Under the pieces are notes generated by a model. The model was not told the origin of the DNA and searched no databases. It worked only from the letters and a program-made list of their open reading frames with translations. The translations under genes and the position numbers were made by a program. Below are positions 12,323 through 21,014 of a DNA stretch of 64,000 nt, piece by piece (position 1 is the first letter of the stretch; each line of letters starts with the position of its first letter). The stretch spans positions 248,001 to 312,000 of the forward strand of contig NZ_CANLTL010000002.1 of NCBI RefSeq assembly GCF_947494015.1, given 5' to 3'. The DNA is from an uncultured Cellulomonas sp. (GTDB taxonomy: Bacteria; Actinomycetota; Actinomycetes; Actinomycetales; Cellulomonadaceae).

Positions 12323-13011
12323 ACCCGGCGACCGTCGACCGTCAGCGTCCCCCGGGCGATGCGGCCGACCCACTCGACCAGCAGCGCACGCTCGGCGACC
12401 TTGATCCGCTCGTGCAGCGACGACTCGTCGTCGTCGGGCTCCACCGCGACCGGGACCTGGGCGATGATCGGGCCGGTGTCGACGCCGGCGTCGACCACGT
12501 GCAGGGTCGCACCGGTGACCCGCACGCCGTAGGCGAGCGCGTCCCGGACGCCGTGCGCGCCGGGGAAGGCGGGCAGCAGCGCGGGGTGGGTGTTGACCAC
12601 CCGGCCGGCGAAGCGGCCCAGGAAGCCGGCGCCCAGGATCCGCATGAACCCCGCGCTGACCACGAGGTCGGCGCCGAAGACGGCGACGGTCTCGGCCAGC
12701 GCGCGGTCCCAGGTCGCGCGGTCCGGGAAGTCGGCGGGCGCGACCACGGCGGTCGGCACGCCGGCGGTCCGGGCCAGCTCGAGCCCTCCGGCCGTGGCCG
12801 TGTCGCTGACCACCCCGACCACGCGGGCCCCGTACGCGGGGTCACCGTGCGCGTCCAGCAGCGCGGCGAGGTTGCTTCCGGTCCCCGAGATCAGCACCAC
12901 CAGGCGGTGCGCCTGCGTCGCCGGGACGGGTCGGCCGTGAGGCGTCGTCGGCCCCGGACGCGACGACGCCGCACCCGTCGCGCCGGATGCCGGGGGGTGC
13001 TCGCTCGTCAC
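12310..13011 (-). CDS. purN: Phosphoribosylglycinamide formyltransferase
   Basis: Transfers a formyl group from 10-formyl-THF to GAR in purine synthesis. 233 residues; the catalytic core starts near residue 36 with HRLVVLISGTGSNLAALLDA. It has AGFMRILGAGFL, the Asn-His motif VVNTHPALLPAFPG and the Asp motif VVDAGVDTGPIIAQ. The first 35 residues are a low-complexity extension, so the true start may lie later; GTG 13011 is the chosen start. purH follows on the same strand after 213 bp holding repeats and the ZTP riboswitch, so purH can be expressed separately from purN. Confidence 0.93.
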   Translation of the reverse strand: MTSEHPPASGATGAASSRPGPTTPHGRPVPATQAHRLVVLISGTGSNLAALLDAHGDPAYGARVVGVVSDTATAGGLELARTAGVPTAVVAPADFPDRATWDRALAETVAVFGADLVVSAGFMRILGAGFLGRFAGRVVNTHPALLPAFPGAHGVRDALAYGVRVTGATLHVVDAGVDTGPIIAQVPVAVEPDDDESSLHERIKVAERALLVEWVGRIARGTLTVDGRRVTVR

Positions 13012-13088
13012 GCGGACGACCCTACTGGCGGTGGGGGACAATGGACCGTCGTGCCCTCCCGGGCCGCAGGTGAGGAGGACACGCAGCC

Positions 13089-13778
13089 GTGGGCAACCCG
13101 TACGCACCGCCCGGCGAGAACCCGACCGACCAGGGCGCGCCGCCCGTCCGCGACCTGCCGCCGGGTGGCGGTCAGCCGGACGGCGGGCAGCCGGGTCAGG
13201 GGCAGACGGACCCGGCTGCGTGGCCCACCGGTGGCGCGGGACGTCCCCAGCCGCACCACGGGTCGGCGGCACCGGGAGACGCACGTCCGTCGGCCGGCGG
13301 CCCACCGGGCGGGCCTCGGGGGTCGGGCAGACCGCCCGGAGGGCCGGTGCCCACGCCCGAGCGACCGCCGCCCACACCGGCGCAGGTCGAGGCCACCCGC
13401 GTCGCCTCGCGTCGGGCGCTGCGCTTCTACGCGTTCCTCATCGCCGGGCTGCTCACCCTGCCGCTGCCGGTCCCGTGGCAAGGCGCGTCGCTGGTCTTCG
13501 TGCTGGGCGCCATCGGGGTCGGGGTGCACGGGTGGGTCGAGGCGTGGCGCGGCGGTGTGCGCGGCGCGACGCTCGCCGCGCTCGGCGTGATGACCGGGGT
13601 CGCCGGACTCGTCGCGCTGATGATCGTGTCGCTGCTGGCGCTGTGGCCCGAGCGACTCGTGCACCAGGAGTGCCTGACCGAGGCCGTCACCATCTCCGCC
13701 ACGCGCGCGTGCGACGCCGAGTTCGAGCGTGCGGTCGAGCAGCGGCTGCAGGAGATGGCCGGCACACCCCGGACGTAG
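13089..13778 (+). CDS. Pro/Gly-rich membrane protein of unknown function
   Basis: 229 residues starting at GTG, with GAGGAGG upstream. The first 100 residues are disordered Pro/Gly/Gln-rich sequence. Then come about three membrane segments (LRFYAFLIAGLLTLPLPV, ASLVFVLGAIGVGVHGWV, ALGVMTGVAGLVALMIVSLL) and a C-terminal outside or inside tail with two Cys (HQECLTEAV, RACDAEF) that could form a disulfide if extracytoplasmic. I do not recognise a family. Position between purN and a PerM-like gene resembles that of M. tuberculosis Rv0954, a proline-rich membrane protein; this is synteny, not homology shown here. Confidence 0.6.
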   Translation: MGNPYAPPGENPTDQGAPPVRDLPPGGGQPDGGQPGQGQTDPAAWPTGGAGRPQPHHGSAAPGDARPSAGGPPGGPRGSGRPPGGPVPTPERPPPTPAQVEATRVASRRALRFYAFLIAGLLTLPLPVPWQGASLVFVLGAIGVGVHGWVEAWRGGVRGATLAALGVMTGVAGLVALMIVSLLALWPERLVHQECLTEAVTISATRACDAEFERAVEQRLQEMAGTPRT

Positions 13779-13798
13779 GTGGCGCCACGGCCGCCGGG

Positions 13799-15385
13799 TC
13801 ACGGACGGGCCGAGACCGCACCGGTCGAGGCGTCCGTGCCGTGGGGCGCCGTGCCGTGGGCCGCCGCACCGTCGGCGCCGGAGAGCGGGCGCCGGGCGGC
13901 GTCGGCGGGCTCCGCGTCGGCAGGCACCGCGTCGTCGTCGGCGGGCACCGCGTCGTCGTCGTCGGACACCGCGTCGGCAGGCACCGCGTCGGCAGGCACC
14001 GCGTCGGCAGGCACCGCGTCGTCGGGCGTCCCTCCCCCGCTCGGCGCGTCGTCCACCAGGAGTGGTGCGGTCGGGATTGCGGGGACCGCGCCCGTCGCCA
14101 CCCGGTCACCCGCGCGCACCTGGCGCCACCGCCGTGACGCCTGGCTGCGCACCTCGGGGTTGAACGGCAGCGCGACCACCGCGGAGCCGAGCAGGGTTCC
14201 CAGCGCCACGGCGGCGCCGACCAGCACGCCGGACCCGCCGACCTCGGTCAGCCGTCCTGGACCTGCGGACCCGGCGGCGAGCCCGACCAGCAGACCGGTG
14301 CCCAGGCCGGCCACCACGGCCGTGGTCAGGCAGCCCACCAGGGGATGCCACCACTCCCCGCGTCGCAGCCGGGTGTGCAGCCACCAGCCGACCCCCGCGC
14401 CGATGAGCACCGTCAGCAACGGCCACCAGGCGCTCCAGGTGCTCCAGGCGCCGGTAGCCCCCGGCTGAGGGAGGGCACCGAGGATGGGCAGCGCCGGCAG
14501 CGGTCCCGACACCACCTCCGAGGCCGTCAGGTGGGTACCCGCCCCCACCACGAACCCGGGCCCCACCACGTAGGCCAGCGACCACGCCACCAGCACGGGC
14601 ACCAGCGCGAGCTGGCTGAGGGTGAGCACCGTGCCGCCGACGACGTCGAGCCCCAGGCTCGAGGTGACGGCCATGATGTTGAGACGTCCGCCCACCAGCC
14701 AGGCCGCGACGATCACGGACGCCACGACCACGAGCGACGCCGCGGCCATCAGGCCGGCGGCGGCGCCGGCCCGTGCCGGGGAGGGCACGCGTCGCCACAG
14801 CGGCCGGCTGAGGTCTCGCAGGCGAGGCGCGCCCGGCTGGGCGAGCAGGCCGGCGCCCAGGCCCAGGCCGGCCACGCAGACACTGCCGGCGACGGCGCGG
14901 ACCACGCCGCTGTGGCCCGACACGAGCGCGATCACGAGTGCGAGCAGCACGTACCCGGCGACGCCCACGGCGTACCCGGCACCGGTCGCCCGACCGGACC
15001 GGCGCGCCGAGGCGTAGCAGGTGAACACCGCCATCGCCGTCAGGCCGAGCGGGATCAGGGACACCCGGACGCCGTCGACGTCCAACGGGGCACCGTGGCC
15101 GAGCAGCCAGATGCCGGCCCCCATGCCGACGGCGCGCTGCCAGCCGACGTCCTGGTTGGACGGGTCGGCCGACGTCGCGACGTACGCGGCGACGGTCGGC
15201 AGCACCACCACGGCGAGGGAGAGCAGCGCGCCCTGCATCGCGGCGGCGAGGCCACCGACCCACCGCGGGGCGCCGTCGACGGAGCCGGTGAGGGTGCGGC
15301 GCGAGCCGTCGTCCGCGGTGAGCAGGCGGTGCCCCCACCGGGAGAGCGTCGTCGTGCCCGCGGGTCCCCAGCTGCTGCCACTCAC
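13799..15385 (-). CDS. DUF6350 (PerM-like) polytopic membrane protein
   Basis: 528 residues with about ten hydrophobic segments from residue 45 to 420 (for example GALLSLAVVVLPTVAAYVA, GYVLLALVIALVSGHSG, LLTVLIGAGVGWWL) and the NPEVRSQASRRWRQVR patch after the last one. The order purN, small membrane gene, this gene, sucD, sucC, pcrA matches the neighbourhood of M. tuberculosis PerM (Rv0955), a membrane protein linked to cell division and persistence. The C-terminal 90 residues are an Asp/Ala/Pro repeat (VPADA units) encoded by a 15-bp tandem repeat. It starts at GTG and its end is 20 bp from a convergent neighbour. Confidence 0.72.
   Translation of the reverse strand: MSGSSWGPAGTTTLSRWGHRLLTADDGSRRTLTGSVDGAPRWVGGLAAAMQGALLSLAVVVLPTVAAYVATSADPSNQDVGWQRAVGMGAGIWLLGHGAPLDVDGVRVSLIPLGLTAMAVFTCYASARRSGRATGAGYAVGVAGYVLLALVIALVSGHSGVVRAVAGSVCVAGLGLGAGLLAQPGAPRLRDLSRPLWRRVPSPARAGAAAGLMAAASLVVVASVIVAAWLVGGRLNIMAVTSSLGLDVVGGTVLTLSQLALVPVLVAWSLAYVVGPGFVVGAGTHLTASEVVSGPLPALPILGALPQPGATGAWSTWSAWWPLLTVLIGAGVGWWLHTRLRRGEWWHPLVGCLTTAVVAGLGTGLLVGLAAGSAGPGRLTEVGGSGVLVGAAVALGTLLGSAVVALPFNPEVRSQASRRWRQVRAGDRVATGAVPAIPTAPLLVDDAPSGGGTPDDAVPADAVPADAVPADAVSDDDDAVPADDDAVPADAEPADAARRPLSGADGAAAHGTAPHGTDASTGAVSARP
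13914..14027 (-). repeat. 15-bp in-frame tandem repeat in the DUF6350 gene
   Basis: Three perfect copies of GCGTCGGCAGGCACC (13971-14015) are flanked by degenerate copies. Each unit encodes VPADA on the minus strand, so copy-number change would alter only the length of the acidic tail. Confidence 0.85.
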
Positions 15386-15500
15386 CGGTCCATGGTCACC
15401 GACGGGAGCGTCCGGCCGGGGCCGCCGCGCCGGGGGCGCGTCAGCTCCCGGTGTGACGTGGCCCGGCGCCGTGGGCGTGCCCCGGCAGCGAGGGTGGGCG

Positions 15501-15541
15501 CGCCGACGGCGCCGGCCCCTCGGGGACCGGCGCCGTCGGCG
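15501..15541 (-). terminator. sucCD terminator hairpin
   Basis: A perfect 15-bp stem (15501-15515 with 15527-15541) has an 11-base loop that can pair CCC with GGG, 38 bases after the sucD stop. There is no U-tract. Confidence 0.72.
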
Positions 15542-15579
15542 TGGTGCGATGCCCGGGTGGCCCGGGGCTCAGCGGCGGG

Positions 15580-16470
15580 TCAGGCGGACAGGATCGACCG
15601 CATGAGCTCGGCGGTCTCGCTCGGCGTCTTGCCGACCCTGACGCCGGCGGCCTCGAGGGCCTCCTTCTTGGCCTGTGCGGTGCCGGACGACCCCGACACG
15701 ATCGCGCCGGCGTGGCCCATGGTCTTGCCCTCCGGTGCGGTGAACCCCGCGACGTAGCCGACGACGGGCTTGGTCACGTTGGCCTGGATGAACGCCGCCG
15801 CGCGCTCCTCCGCGTCGCCGCCGATCTCGCCGATCATGACGATGGCGGCGGTCTCCGGGTCGGCCTCGAACGCCTCGAGGGCGTCGATGTGGGTGGTGCC
15901 GATGATCGGGTCCCCGCCGATGCCGATCGCGGTGGAGAACCCGAAGTCCCGCAGCTCGTACATCATCTGGTAGGTCAGCGTGCCCGACTTCGACACCAGG
16001 CCGATCTTGCCGGGCCCGGAGATGTCCGCCGGGATGATGCCGACATTCGACTTCCCGGGGCTGATCAGGCCCGGGCAGTTCGGCCCGATCAGCCGCACGC
16101 CCTTGGACTGGGCGTAGGAGAAGAACTCCGCCGTGTCCGCGACCGGGACGCCCTCGGTGATGATGACCACCAGCGGCACGCCGGCGTCGACGGCCTCGAG
16201 GACGGCGCCCTTGGTGTGGGCCGGCGGGACGAAGATGACGGAGACGTCGGCGCCGGTCTCGGCGACGGCCTCCTTGACGGAGCCGAAGACGGGGACCGAC
16301 ACGGTGCCGCCGTCGGTGCTGAAATCCACCGACGTGCCGGCCTTGCGGGGGTTCACACCGCCGACGACCGTGGTGCCGGACGCCAGCATGCGCGTCGTGT
16401 GCTTCTGGCCCTCGGAGCCGGTCATGCCCTGGACGATGACCTTGGAGCTCTCGGTCAGGAAGATTGCCAT
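15580..16470 (-). CDS. sucD: Succinyl-CoA synthetase (ADP-forming) alpha subunit
   Basis: Forms the substrate-level phosphorylation step of the TCA cycle with SucC. 296 residues, of usual length. It shows the CoA-binding fold ([27 protein letters not shown]), [12 protein letters not shown], and the phosphohistidine motif [13 protein letters not shown] near residue 246. GAAGG precedes the ATG. It lies 35 bases after sucC and ends before a strong hairpin. Confidence 0.97.
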   Translation of the reverse strand: MAIFLTESSKVIVQGMTGSEGQKHTTRMLASGTTVVGGVNPRKAGTSVDFSTDGGTVSVPVFGSVKEAVAETGADVSVIFVPPAHTKGAVLEAVDAGVPLVVIITEGVPVADTAEFFSYAQSKGVRLIGPNCPGLISPGKSNVGIIPADISGPGKIGLVSKSGTLTYQMMYELRDFGFSTAIGIGGDPIIGTTHIDALEAFEADPETAAIVMIGEIGGDAEERAAAFIQANVTKPVVGYVAGFTAPEGKTMGHAGAIVSGSSGTAQAKKEALEAAGVRVGKTPSETAELMRSILSA

Positions 16471-16505
16471 GGGACCTTCAGTCTCTTTTCTTCGGAAGCC
16501 GGGTG

Positions 16506-17672
16506 TCAGGCGTTGGCCAGCTCGGCGGCCTTGGCCGCGGCGCCGTCCATGGTGTCGACCAGGGTGACCAGGGGGTGCGCGGCGCTCTCGAGGATCGCCC
16601 GGCCCTCGACCACGTTGTTGCCGTCGAGCCGCACGACGAGCGGCTTCGTGGCGTGGTCGCCGAGGATCTGCAGCGCCTGCACGATGCCGTTCGCGACGGC
16701 GTCACAGGCGGTGATCCCGCCGAAGACGTTGACGAAGACGGACTTGACCTGCGGGTCGGACAGGATGATGTCCAGGCCGTTGGCCATCACCTCGGCCGAG
16801 GCGCCACCGCCGATGTCGAGGAAGTTCGCGGGCTTGACGCCGCCGCGCTCCTCGCCGGCGTAGGCGACGACGTCCAGGGTGCTCATGACGAGCCCGGCCC
16901 CGTTGCCGATGATGCCGACCTCGCCGTCGAGCTTGACGTAGTTCAGACCCTTCTCCTTGGCGCGGGCCTCGAGCGGGTCCGCCGCCTGGGCGTCCTCGAG
17001 CTCGGAGTGGTCCGTGTGCCGGAACTCGGCGTTCTCGTCGAGGGTGACCTTGCCGTCGAGGGCGACGATCGCGCCGTCCTCGGTGCGGACCAGCGGGTTG
17101 ACCTCCACGAGGGTCGCGTCCTCGTTCGCGTAGACGTCCCACAGCTTGACGAAGACGTCGGCCACCGCGTCGAGGATCTCCTCGGGGAAGCCGGCGGTCT
17201 GCGCGATCTCGCGCGCCTTGGCGTCGTCGATGCCGACCTGCGGGTCGACGGCCACCCGGGCCAGCGCCTCGGGACGCTCGACCGCGAGCTGCTCGATCTC
17301 CACGCCGCCCTCGACCGACGCCATCGCGAGGTAGCGCCGCTCGGCCCGGTCCAGCAGGAGCGAGAAGTAGAACTCCTCGGCGATCTTCGCGCCCGCCGCG
17401 ATCATGACGCGGTGGACGGTGTGGCCCTTGATGTCCATGCCGAGGATCTGCCCGGCCTTCTCGGCCGCCTCGTCGGGGCTGTGGGCCAGCTTGACGCCGC
17501 CCGCCTTGCCGCGACCACCCGTCTTGACCTGGGCCTTGACCACCACGGTGCCGCCACCGAGCTGCTCCGCGGCTGCGCGGGCCTCCTCGGGCGTCGTGGC
17601 GACGATGCCGCCGAGCACGGGTACCCCGTGCTTCTCGAACATGTCTCGTGCCTGGTACTCGAACAGGTCCAC
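16506..17672 (-). CDS. sucC: Succinyl-CoA synthetase beta subunit
   Basis: 388 residues: an ATP-grasp domain ([35 protein letters not shown] with the nucleotide-binding Lys) and a C-terminal ligase domain ([47 protein letters not shown]). NPLV in [13 protein letters not shown] supports the usual metal-nucleotide site. It starts at GTG with GGAAGGAC upstream. It is the first gene of a sucCD operon and lies downstream of pcrA on the same strand, separated by 169 bases with a candidate terminator. Confidence 0.97.
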   Translation of the reverse strand: MDLFEYQARDMFEKHGVPVLGGIVATTPEEARAAAEQLGGGTVVVKAQVKTGGRGKAGGVKLAHSPDEAAEKAGQILGMDIKGHTVHRVMIAAGAKIAEEFYFSLLLDRAERRYLAMASVEGGVEIEQLAVERPEALARVAVDPQVGIDDAKAREIAQTAGFPEEILDAVADVFVKLWDVYANEDATLVEVNPLVRTEDGAIVALDGKVTLDENAEFRHTDHSELEDAQAADPLEARAKEKGLNYVKLDGEVGIIGNGAGLVMSTLDVVAYAGEERGGVKPANFLDIGGGASAEVMANGLDIILSDPQVKSVFVNVFGGITACDAVANGIVQALQILGDHATKPLVVRLDGNNVVEGRAILESAAHPLVTLVDTMDGAAAKAAELANA

Positions 17673-17818
17673 CTTGGATGGGTCCTTCCGTCGCCGCTGA
17701 CGTGTGCCGTCCGGTGACCACGCCGCCCGAGCGATGGTAGCCGCGGGCGTCGGGCCATCTCACCTCGAGGGCATGTCTCGCCCGCCACAGGGGCCGGCCC
17801 GTGGTCACCGCTGGTGCG

Positions 17819-17841
17819 CGGCCGGGGCGGCCTGCCGGCCG
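17819..17841 (-). terminator. Hairpin directly after pcrA
   Basis: A 7-bp perfect stem CGGCCGG/CCGGCCG (17819-17825 with 17835-17841) abuts the pcrA stop. It is weaker than the other hairpins here, so partial read-through into sucCD is possible. Confidence 0.45.
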
Positions 17842-20412
17842 TCAGAGCTTGGTGACCGGCGAGTACCGCAGCAGCAGCCGCTTGGTGCCCTCGGCGCCGA
17901 AGTCGATCTTCGCGACGGCGTTGGGGCCGGCCCCCTCGACGACGACCACGGTGCCCAGCCCGTAGGCGTCGTGGGTGACCCGGTCCCCGACCTGCAGGCT
18001 CGGCACGTCCCCGGCGGGACGGGGGGTCGCCGAGCCGAACTTCGGGCCGTCCGGCGACGGCGGGACGGAGCGCTTGGCCGGCCCCGTGCGGGGCGCACCG
18101 GAGCCGTTGCCGTAGGAGCCGGGCGCGTAGCCGCCGGCGCCGTACCCGGAGCCGTAGCCGGCGCCCGAGCGCAGCGCCGCCATGCTGGACTCCCGACGGC
18201 GCCAGTCGAGCAGGTCGTCCGGCAGGTCGTCGAGGAAGCGGCTGGCCGGGAACTCGTTCGGCACGCCCCATGAGGTGCGGACGGCCGCGCGTGAGATGTA
18301 CAGCCGCTGCCGGGCGCGGGTCAGGCCCACGTACGCCAGGCGCCGTTCCTCGGCGAGCTGGTCGGTGTCCGCGAGCGACCTCATGTGGGGGAAGGTCCCG
18401 TCCTCGAGCCCGGTGAGGAAGACGACCGGGAACTCCAGGCCCTTGGCGGTGTGCAACGTCATCAGGGTCACCACGCCCTGGTCGACCTTGGGGGCGCCGT
18501 CGGCGTCGTCCGCGCTCGGGATCTGGTCGGAGTCGGCGACCAGCGAGATGCGCTCGAGGAAGTCGGCGAGGTCGGCCTCCGGGTCGCTCTGCTCGAACTC
18601 GGTCGCGACGGCGTGCAGCTCGGCCAGGTTCTCCACCCGGGACGCGTCCTGCGGGTCCTCGCTGGCGCGCAGCTCGGCCAGGTAGCCGCTGCGGTCCAGG
18701 ACGGCGCCCAGCACCTCAGCGGGGCCGGCCCCCGAGGCGGCGAGCGCGCGCAGGTCGGTCATCATCGTCGCGAACGACCGCAGCCCGTTGGCGGAGCGGC
18801 TCGCCAGGCCGGGCACCTCGTCGACGCGGTCCAGCGCGGCGCCGAACGAGATGCGCTCCCGATCGGCGAACGCGGCGACCATCGACTCCGACCGGTCCCC
18901 GAGCCCGCGCTTGGGGACGTTGAGGATGCGGCGCAGGTTCACGTCGTCGTCGGGGTTGTCCACGGCGCGCAGGTAGGCGACGGCGTCCTTGATCTCGCGG
19001 CGCTCGTAGAAGCGCGTCCCGCCGACGACCTTGTAGGGCAGGCCGACGCGGATCAGCACCTCCTCCAGCGCGCGGGACTGCGCGTTGGTCCGGTAGAACA
19101 CCGCCACGTCACCCGGCCGGACGCCGTCGGAGTCGGCCAGCCGGTCGATCTCCTCGGCGACGAACCGTGCCTCCTCGTGCTCGTTGTCCGCGACGTAGCC
19201 GACGATCTGCGCACCGGCGCCCGAGTCGGTCCACAGCCGCTTGGGTCGCCGGCCGGGGTTGCGGGAGATCACCGCGTTGGCGGCGGAGAGGATGGTCTGG
19301 GTGGACCGGTAGTTCTGCTCCAGCAGGATGGTGCGCGCGCTGGGGTAGTCGGCCTCGAACTCCAGGATGTTGCGGATCGTCGCACCGCGGAAGGCGTAGA
19401 TGGACTGGTCGGCGTCGCCGACGACGGTGAGCTCGCCGGGCACGACGTCGCCGTCGCCGTCCGCTTCGGGGTTGTCGTCGGTCTCGTCGGTGTCCATCGC
19501 GGGGTCGTGTCCGGCGAGCTCCCGCACGAGCGTGTACTGGGCGTGGTTGGTGTCCTGGTACTCGTCGACGAGGACGTGCCGGAACCGGCGTCGGTAGTGC
19601 TGGGCGACCGCGGGGAACGCCTGCAGCAGGTTCACCGTCGTCATGATGAGGTCGTCGAAGTCGAGTGCGTGGGCCTGGCGGAGCCGGGCCTGGTAGCGCG
19701 TGTAGGCCTGGGCGAGCACGGCGTCGAAGTCGTTGGCGGAGCCGGAGGCGGCGCCGCTCTCGCTGGCGAACGTCTCGGGGTCGACGAGCTCGTCCTTGAG
19801 GGCGGAGATCCGCGCGCCGAGCGCCTTGGGCGGGTAGCGCTTCGGATCGAGGTCCAGCTCGCGCGCGACCATCGTCATCAGCCGCTGGGAGTCCGCGGCG
19901 TCGTAGATGGAGAAGGTGGATCGCAGGCCGAGCGTCGCCGCCTCCTTGCGCAGGATGCGCACGCAGGCGGAGTGGAACGTGGAGACCCACATCATCCGCG
20001 CCGACGGGCCGACCAGCGCCTCGACGCGCTCCCGCATCTCCCCCGCGGCCTTGTTGGTGAACGTGATGGCGAGGATCTCGCCTGGGCGGGCCCGCCCGGT
20101 GGCCAGCAGGTGCGCGATGCGGTGGGTCAGCACGCGCGTCTTGCCGGAGCCGGCGCCCGCGACGATGAGCAGCGGGCTGCCCGCGTGCAGCACCGCCTCG
20201 CGCTGCTGCGGGTTGAGGCCGGTGAGCAAGCTCTCCGGGTCACGCACCGAGGGGCCGGCCCGGTGGCCGCGGGCAGAGGGGGCACCGTCGCCGGCTGCGG
20301 GCCGGGTGCCGGCGGCACTCGCGGACGACGCGGCGGTCATGGCGGCGTCGCTCGCGCCCGGATCGGCGCTCGGGAAGCCGGGCAGCGGGAGGTTCTGGAA
20401 CAGGGAGGTCAT
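17842..20412 (-). CDS. pcrA: ATP-dependent 3'-5' DNA helicase PcrA/UvrD
   Basis: 856 residues. Superfamily 1A helicase motifs appear in order: LNPQQREAVLH (Q motif), VAGAGSGKTRVLTHRIA (Walker A), FTNKAAGEMRERV (Ia), VDEYQDTNHAQY (II), GDADQSIYAFRGA (III), LEQNYRSTQTIL (IV), VTLMTLHTAKGLEFPVVFL (V) and LAYVGLTRARQRLYIS (VI). The last 55 residues (VGDRVTHDAYGLGTVVVVEG) are the Tudor-like PcrA tail known to contact RNA polymerase. The first 65 residues are a low-complexity lead. No clear ribosome site precedes ATG 20412; TACCCT nine bases before it could serve as a -10 for a leaderless mRNA. Role: repair and transcription-coupled processes. Confidence 0.95.
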   Translation of the reverse strand: MTSLFQNLPLPGFPSADPGASDAAMTAASSASAAGTRPAAGDGAPSARGHRAGPSVRDPESLLTGLNPQQREAVLHAGSPLLIVAGAGSGKTRVLTHRIAHLLATGRARPGEILAITFTNKAAGEMRERVEALVGPSARMMWVSTFHSACVRILRKEAATLGLRSTFSIYDAADSQRLMTMVARELDLDPKRYPPKALGARISALKDELVDPETFASESGAASGSANDFDAVLAQAYTRYQARLRQAHALDFDDLIMTTVNLLQAFPAVAQHYRRRFRHVLVDEYQDTNHAQYTLVRELAGHDPAMDTDETDDNPEADGDGDVVPGELTVVGDADQSIYAFRGATIRNILEFEADYPSARTILLEQNYRSTQTILSAANAVISRNPGRRPKRLWTDSGAGAQIVGYVADNEHEEARFVAEEIDRLADSDGVRPGDVAVFYRTNAQSRALEEVLIRVGLPYKVVGGTRFYERREIKDAVAYLRAVDNPDDDVNLRRILNVPKRGLGDRSESMVAAFADRERISFGAALDRVDEVPGLASRSANGLRSFATMMTDLRALAASGAGPAEVLGAVLDRSGYLAELRASEDPQDASRVENLAELHAVATEFEQSDPEADLADFLERISLVADSDQIPSADDADGAPKVDQGVVTLMTLHTAKGLEFPVVFLTGLEDGTFPHMRSLADTDQLAEERRLAYVGLTRARQRLYISRAAVRTSWGVPNEFPASRFLDDLPDDLLDWRRRESSMAALRSGAGYGSGYGAGGYAPGSYGNGSGAPRTGPAKRSVPPSPDGPKFGSATPRPAGDVPSLQVGDRVTHDAYGLGTVVVVEGAGPNAVAKIDFGAEGTKRLLLRYSPVTKL

Positions 20413-20542
20413 GGCGGTACCAGGGTAGGCACGCCCACCCACACCGGACGACGAGCGCCGCGTCACAGGGCCTCGCCGCGTCGCGGTGATCGCCACGCAC
20501 GGGGCGGGGGCGCCCTGCTGACCGGTCGCCGCGGGCGCCGCC

Positions 20543-20698
20543 GGACCTGGCTGCCGGGACGTGTGGCTGGACCTGGCTGCCCGGACGTGTGGCCGGACTT
20601 GGCTGCCGGGACGCGCGGCCGGACCTGGCTGCCGGGACGCGCGGCCGGACCTGGCTGCCGGGACGCGCGGCCGGACTTGGTTGCCGGGACGTGCGGCC
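20543..20698. repeat. Minisatellite: six tandem copies of a 26-bp unit
   Basis: Copies start at 20543, 20569, 20595, 20621, 20647 and 20673, each beginning GGAC and carrying TGCC(G/C)GGACG. Copies 4 and 5 are identical; the others differ at one to four positions. A seventh partial copy (GGACGACGAGG) follows. There are no spacers, so it is not CRISPR. Confidence 0.95.
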
Positions 20699-20978
20699 GG
20701 ACGACGAGGACGGCAGCGCACCGCGCGACGCGCGACCGGTCCCGATGACCGCAGTGCATTGCCTGTCGCAGGAGAGCATCGGATGACCCACATGCGGCGC
20801 GGAGTGGCGCGAGGGGGCGGCCGCCGACGCCCGGACCGAGGCTCGCGCCCCCAACCGGGGACGACTGGGCCACGGGCGGCTTGAAGCCCGGTCCGGTGAA
20901 CGCATCGGCACGCTCGGTGCGCGGGCGTCTACAGGGGTCAGGTCGTCCGGCTCGCATGTCAGAGGCGACCGATAGCGT

Positions 20979-20994
20979 TCGAACAAGCGTTCGA
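20979..20994 (+). promoter_or_regulatory. LexA (SOS) box before the DUF222/HNH gene
   Basis: TCGAAC-AAGC-GTTCGA is a perfect match to the actinobacterial/mycobacterial SOS consensus TCGAAC-N4-GTTCGA. It ends 20 bp before the start codon, next to a possible -10 (TAGCGT, 20973-20978), where LexA would block initiation. Confidence 0.85.
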
Positions 20995-21014
20995 CGGAGG
21001 GGAGGTGGGCGGCG

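Larger units (their letters stand above)
20413..21014. other. 602-base spacer between pcrA and the DUF222/HNH gene
   Basis: Apart from the minisatellite (20543-20698) and the LexA box (20979-20994), I see no coding or RNA feature. Frames crossing the repeats are not maintained because the unit is 26 bp. It separates two divergent, damage-related genes. Confidence 0.6.

Noticed and set aside
12310-13377. Longer purN protein starting near 13377
   Set aside because: The added N-terminus is low-complexity, overlaps the divergent gene at 13089-13778, and has no similarity to the enzyme family.
20543-20698. CRISPR array
   Set aside because: The 26-bp units are directly adjacent with no spacers, and there are no cas genes.
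20699-20978. Small plus-strand ORFs after the minisatellite
   Set aside because: They are short, lack ribosome sites and have the composition of non-coding GC-rich DNA.
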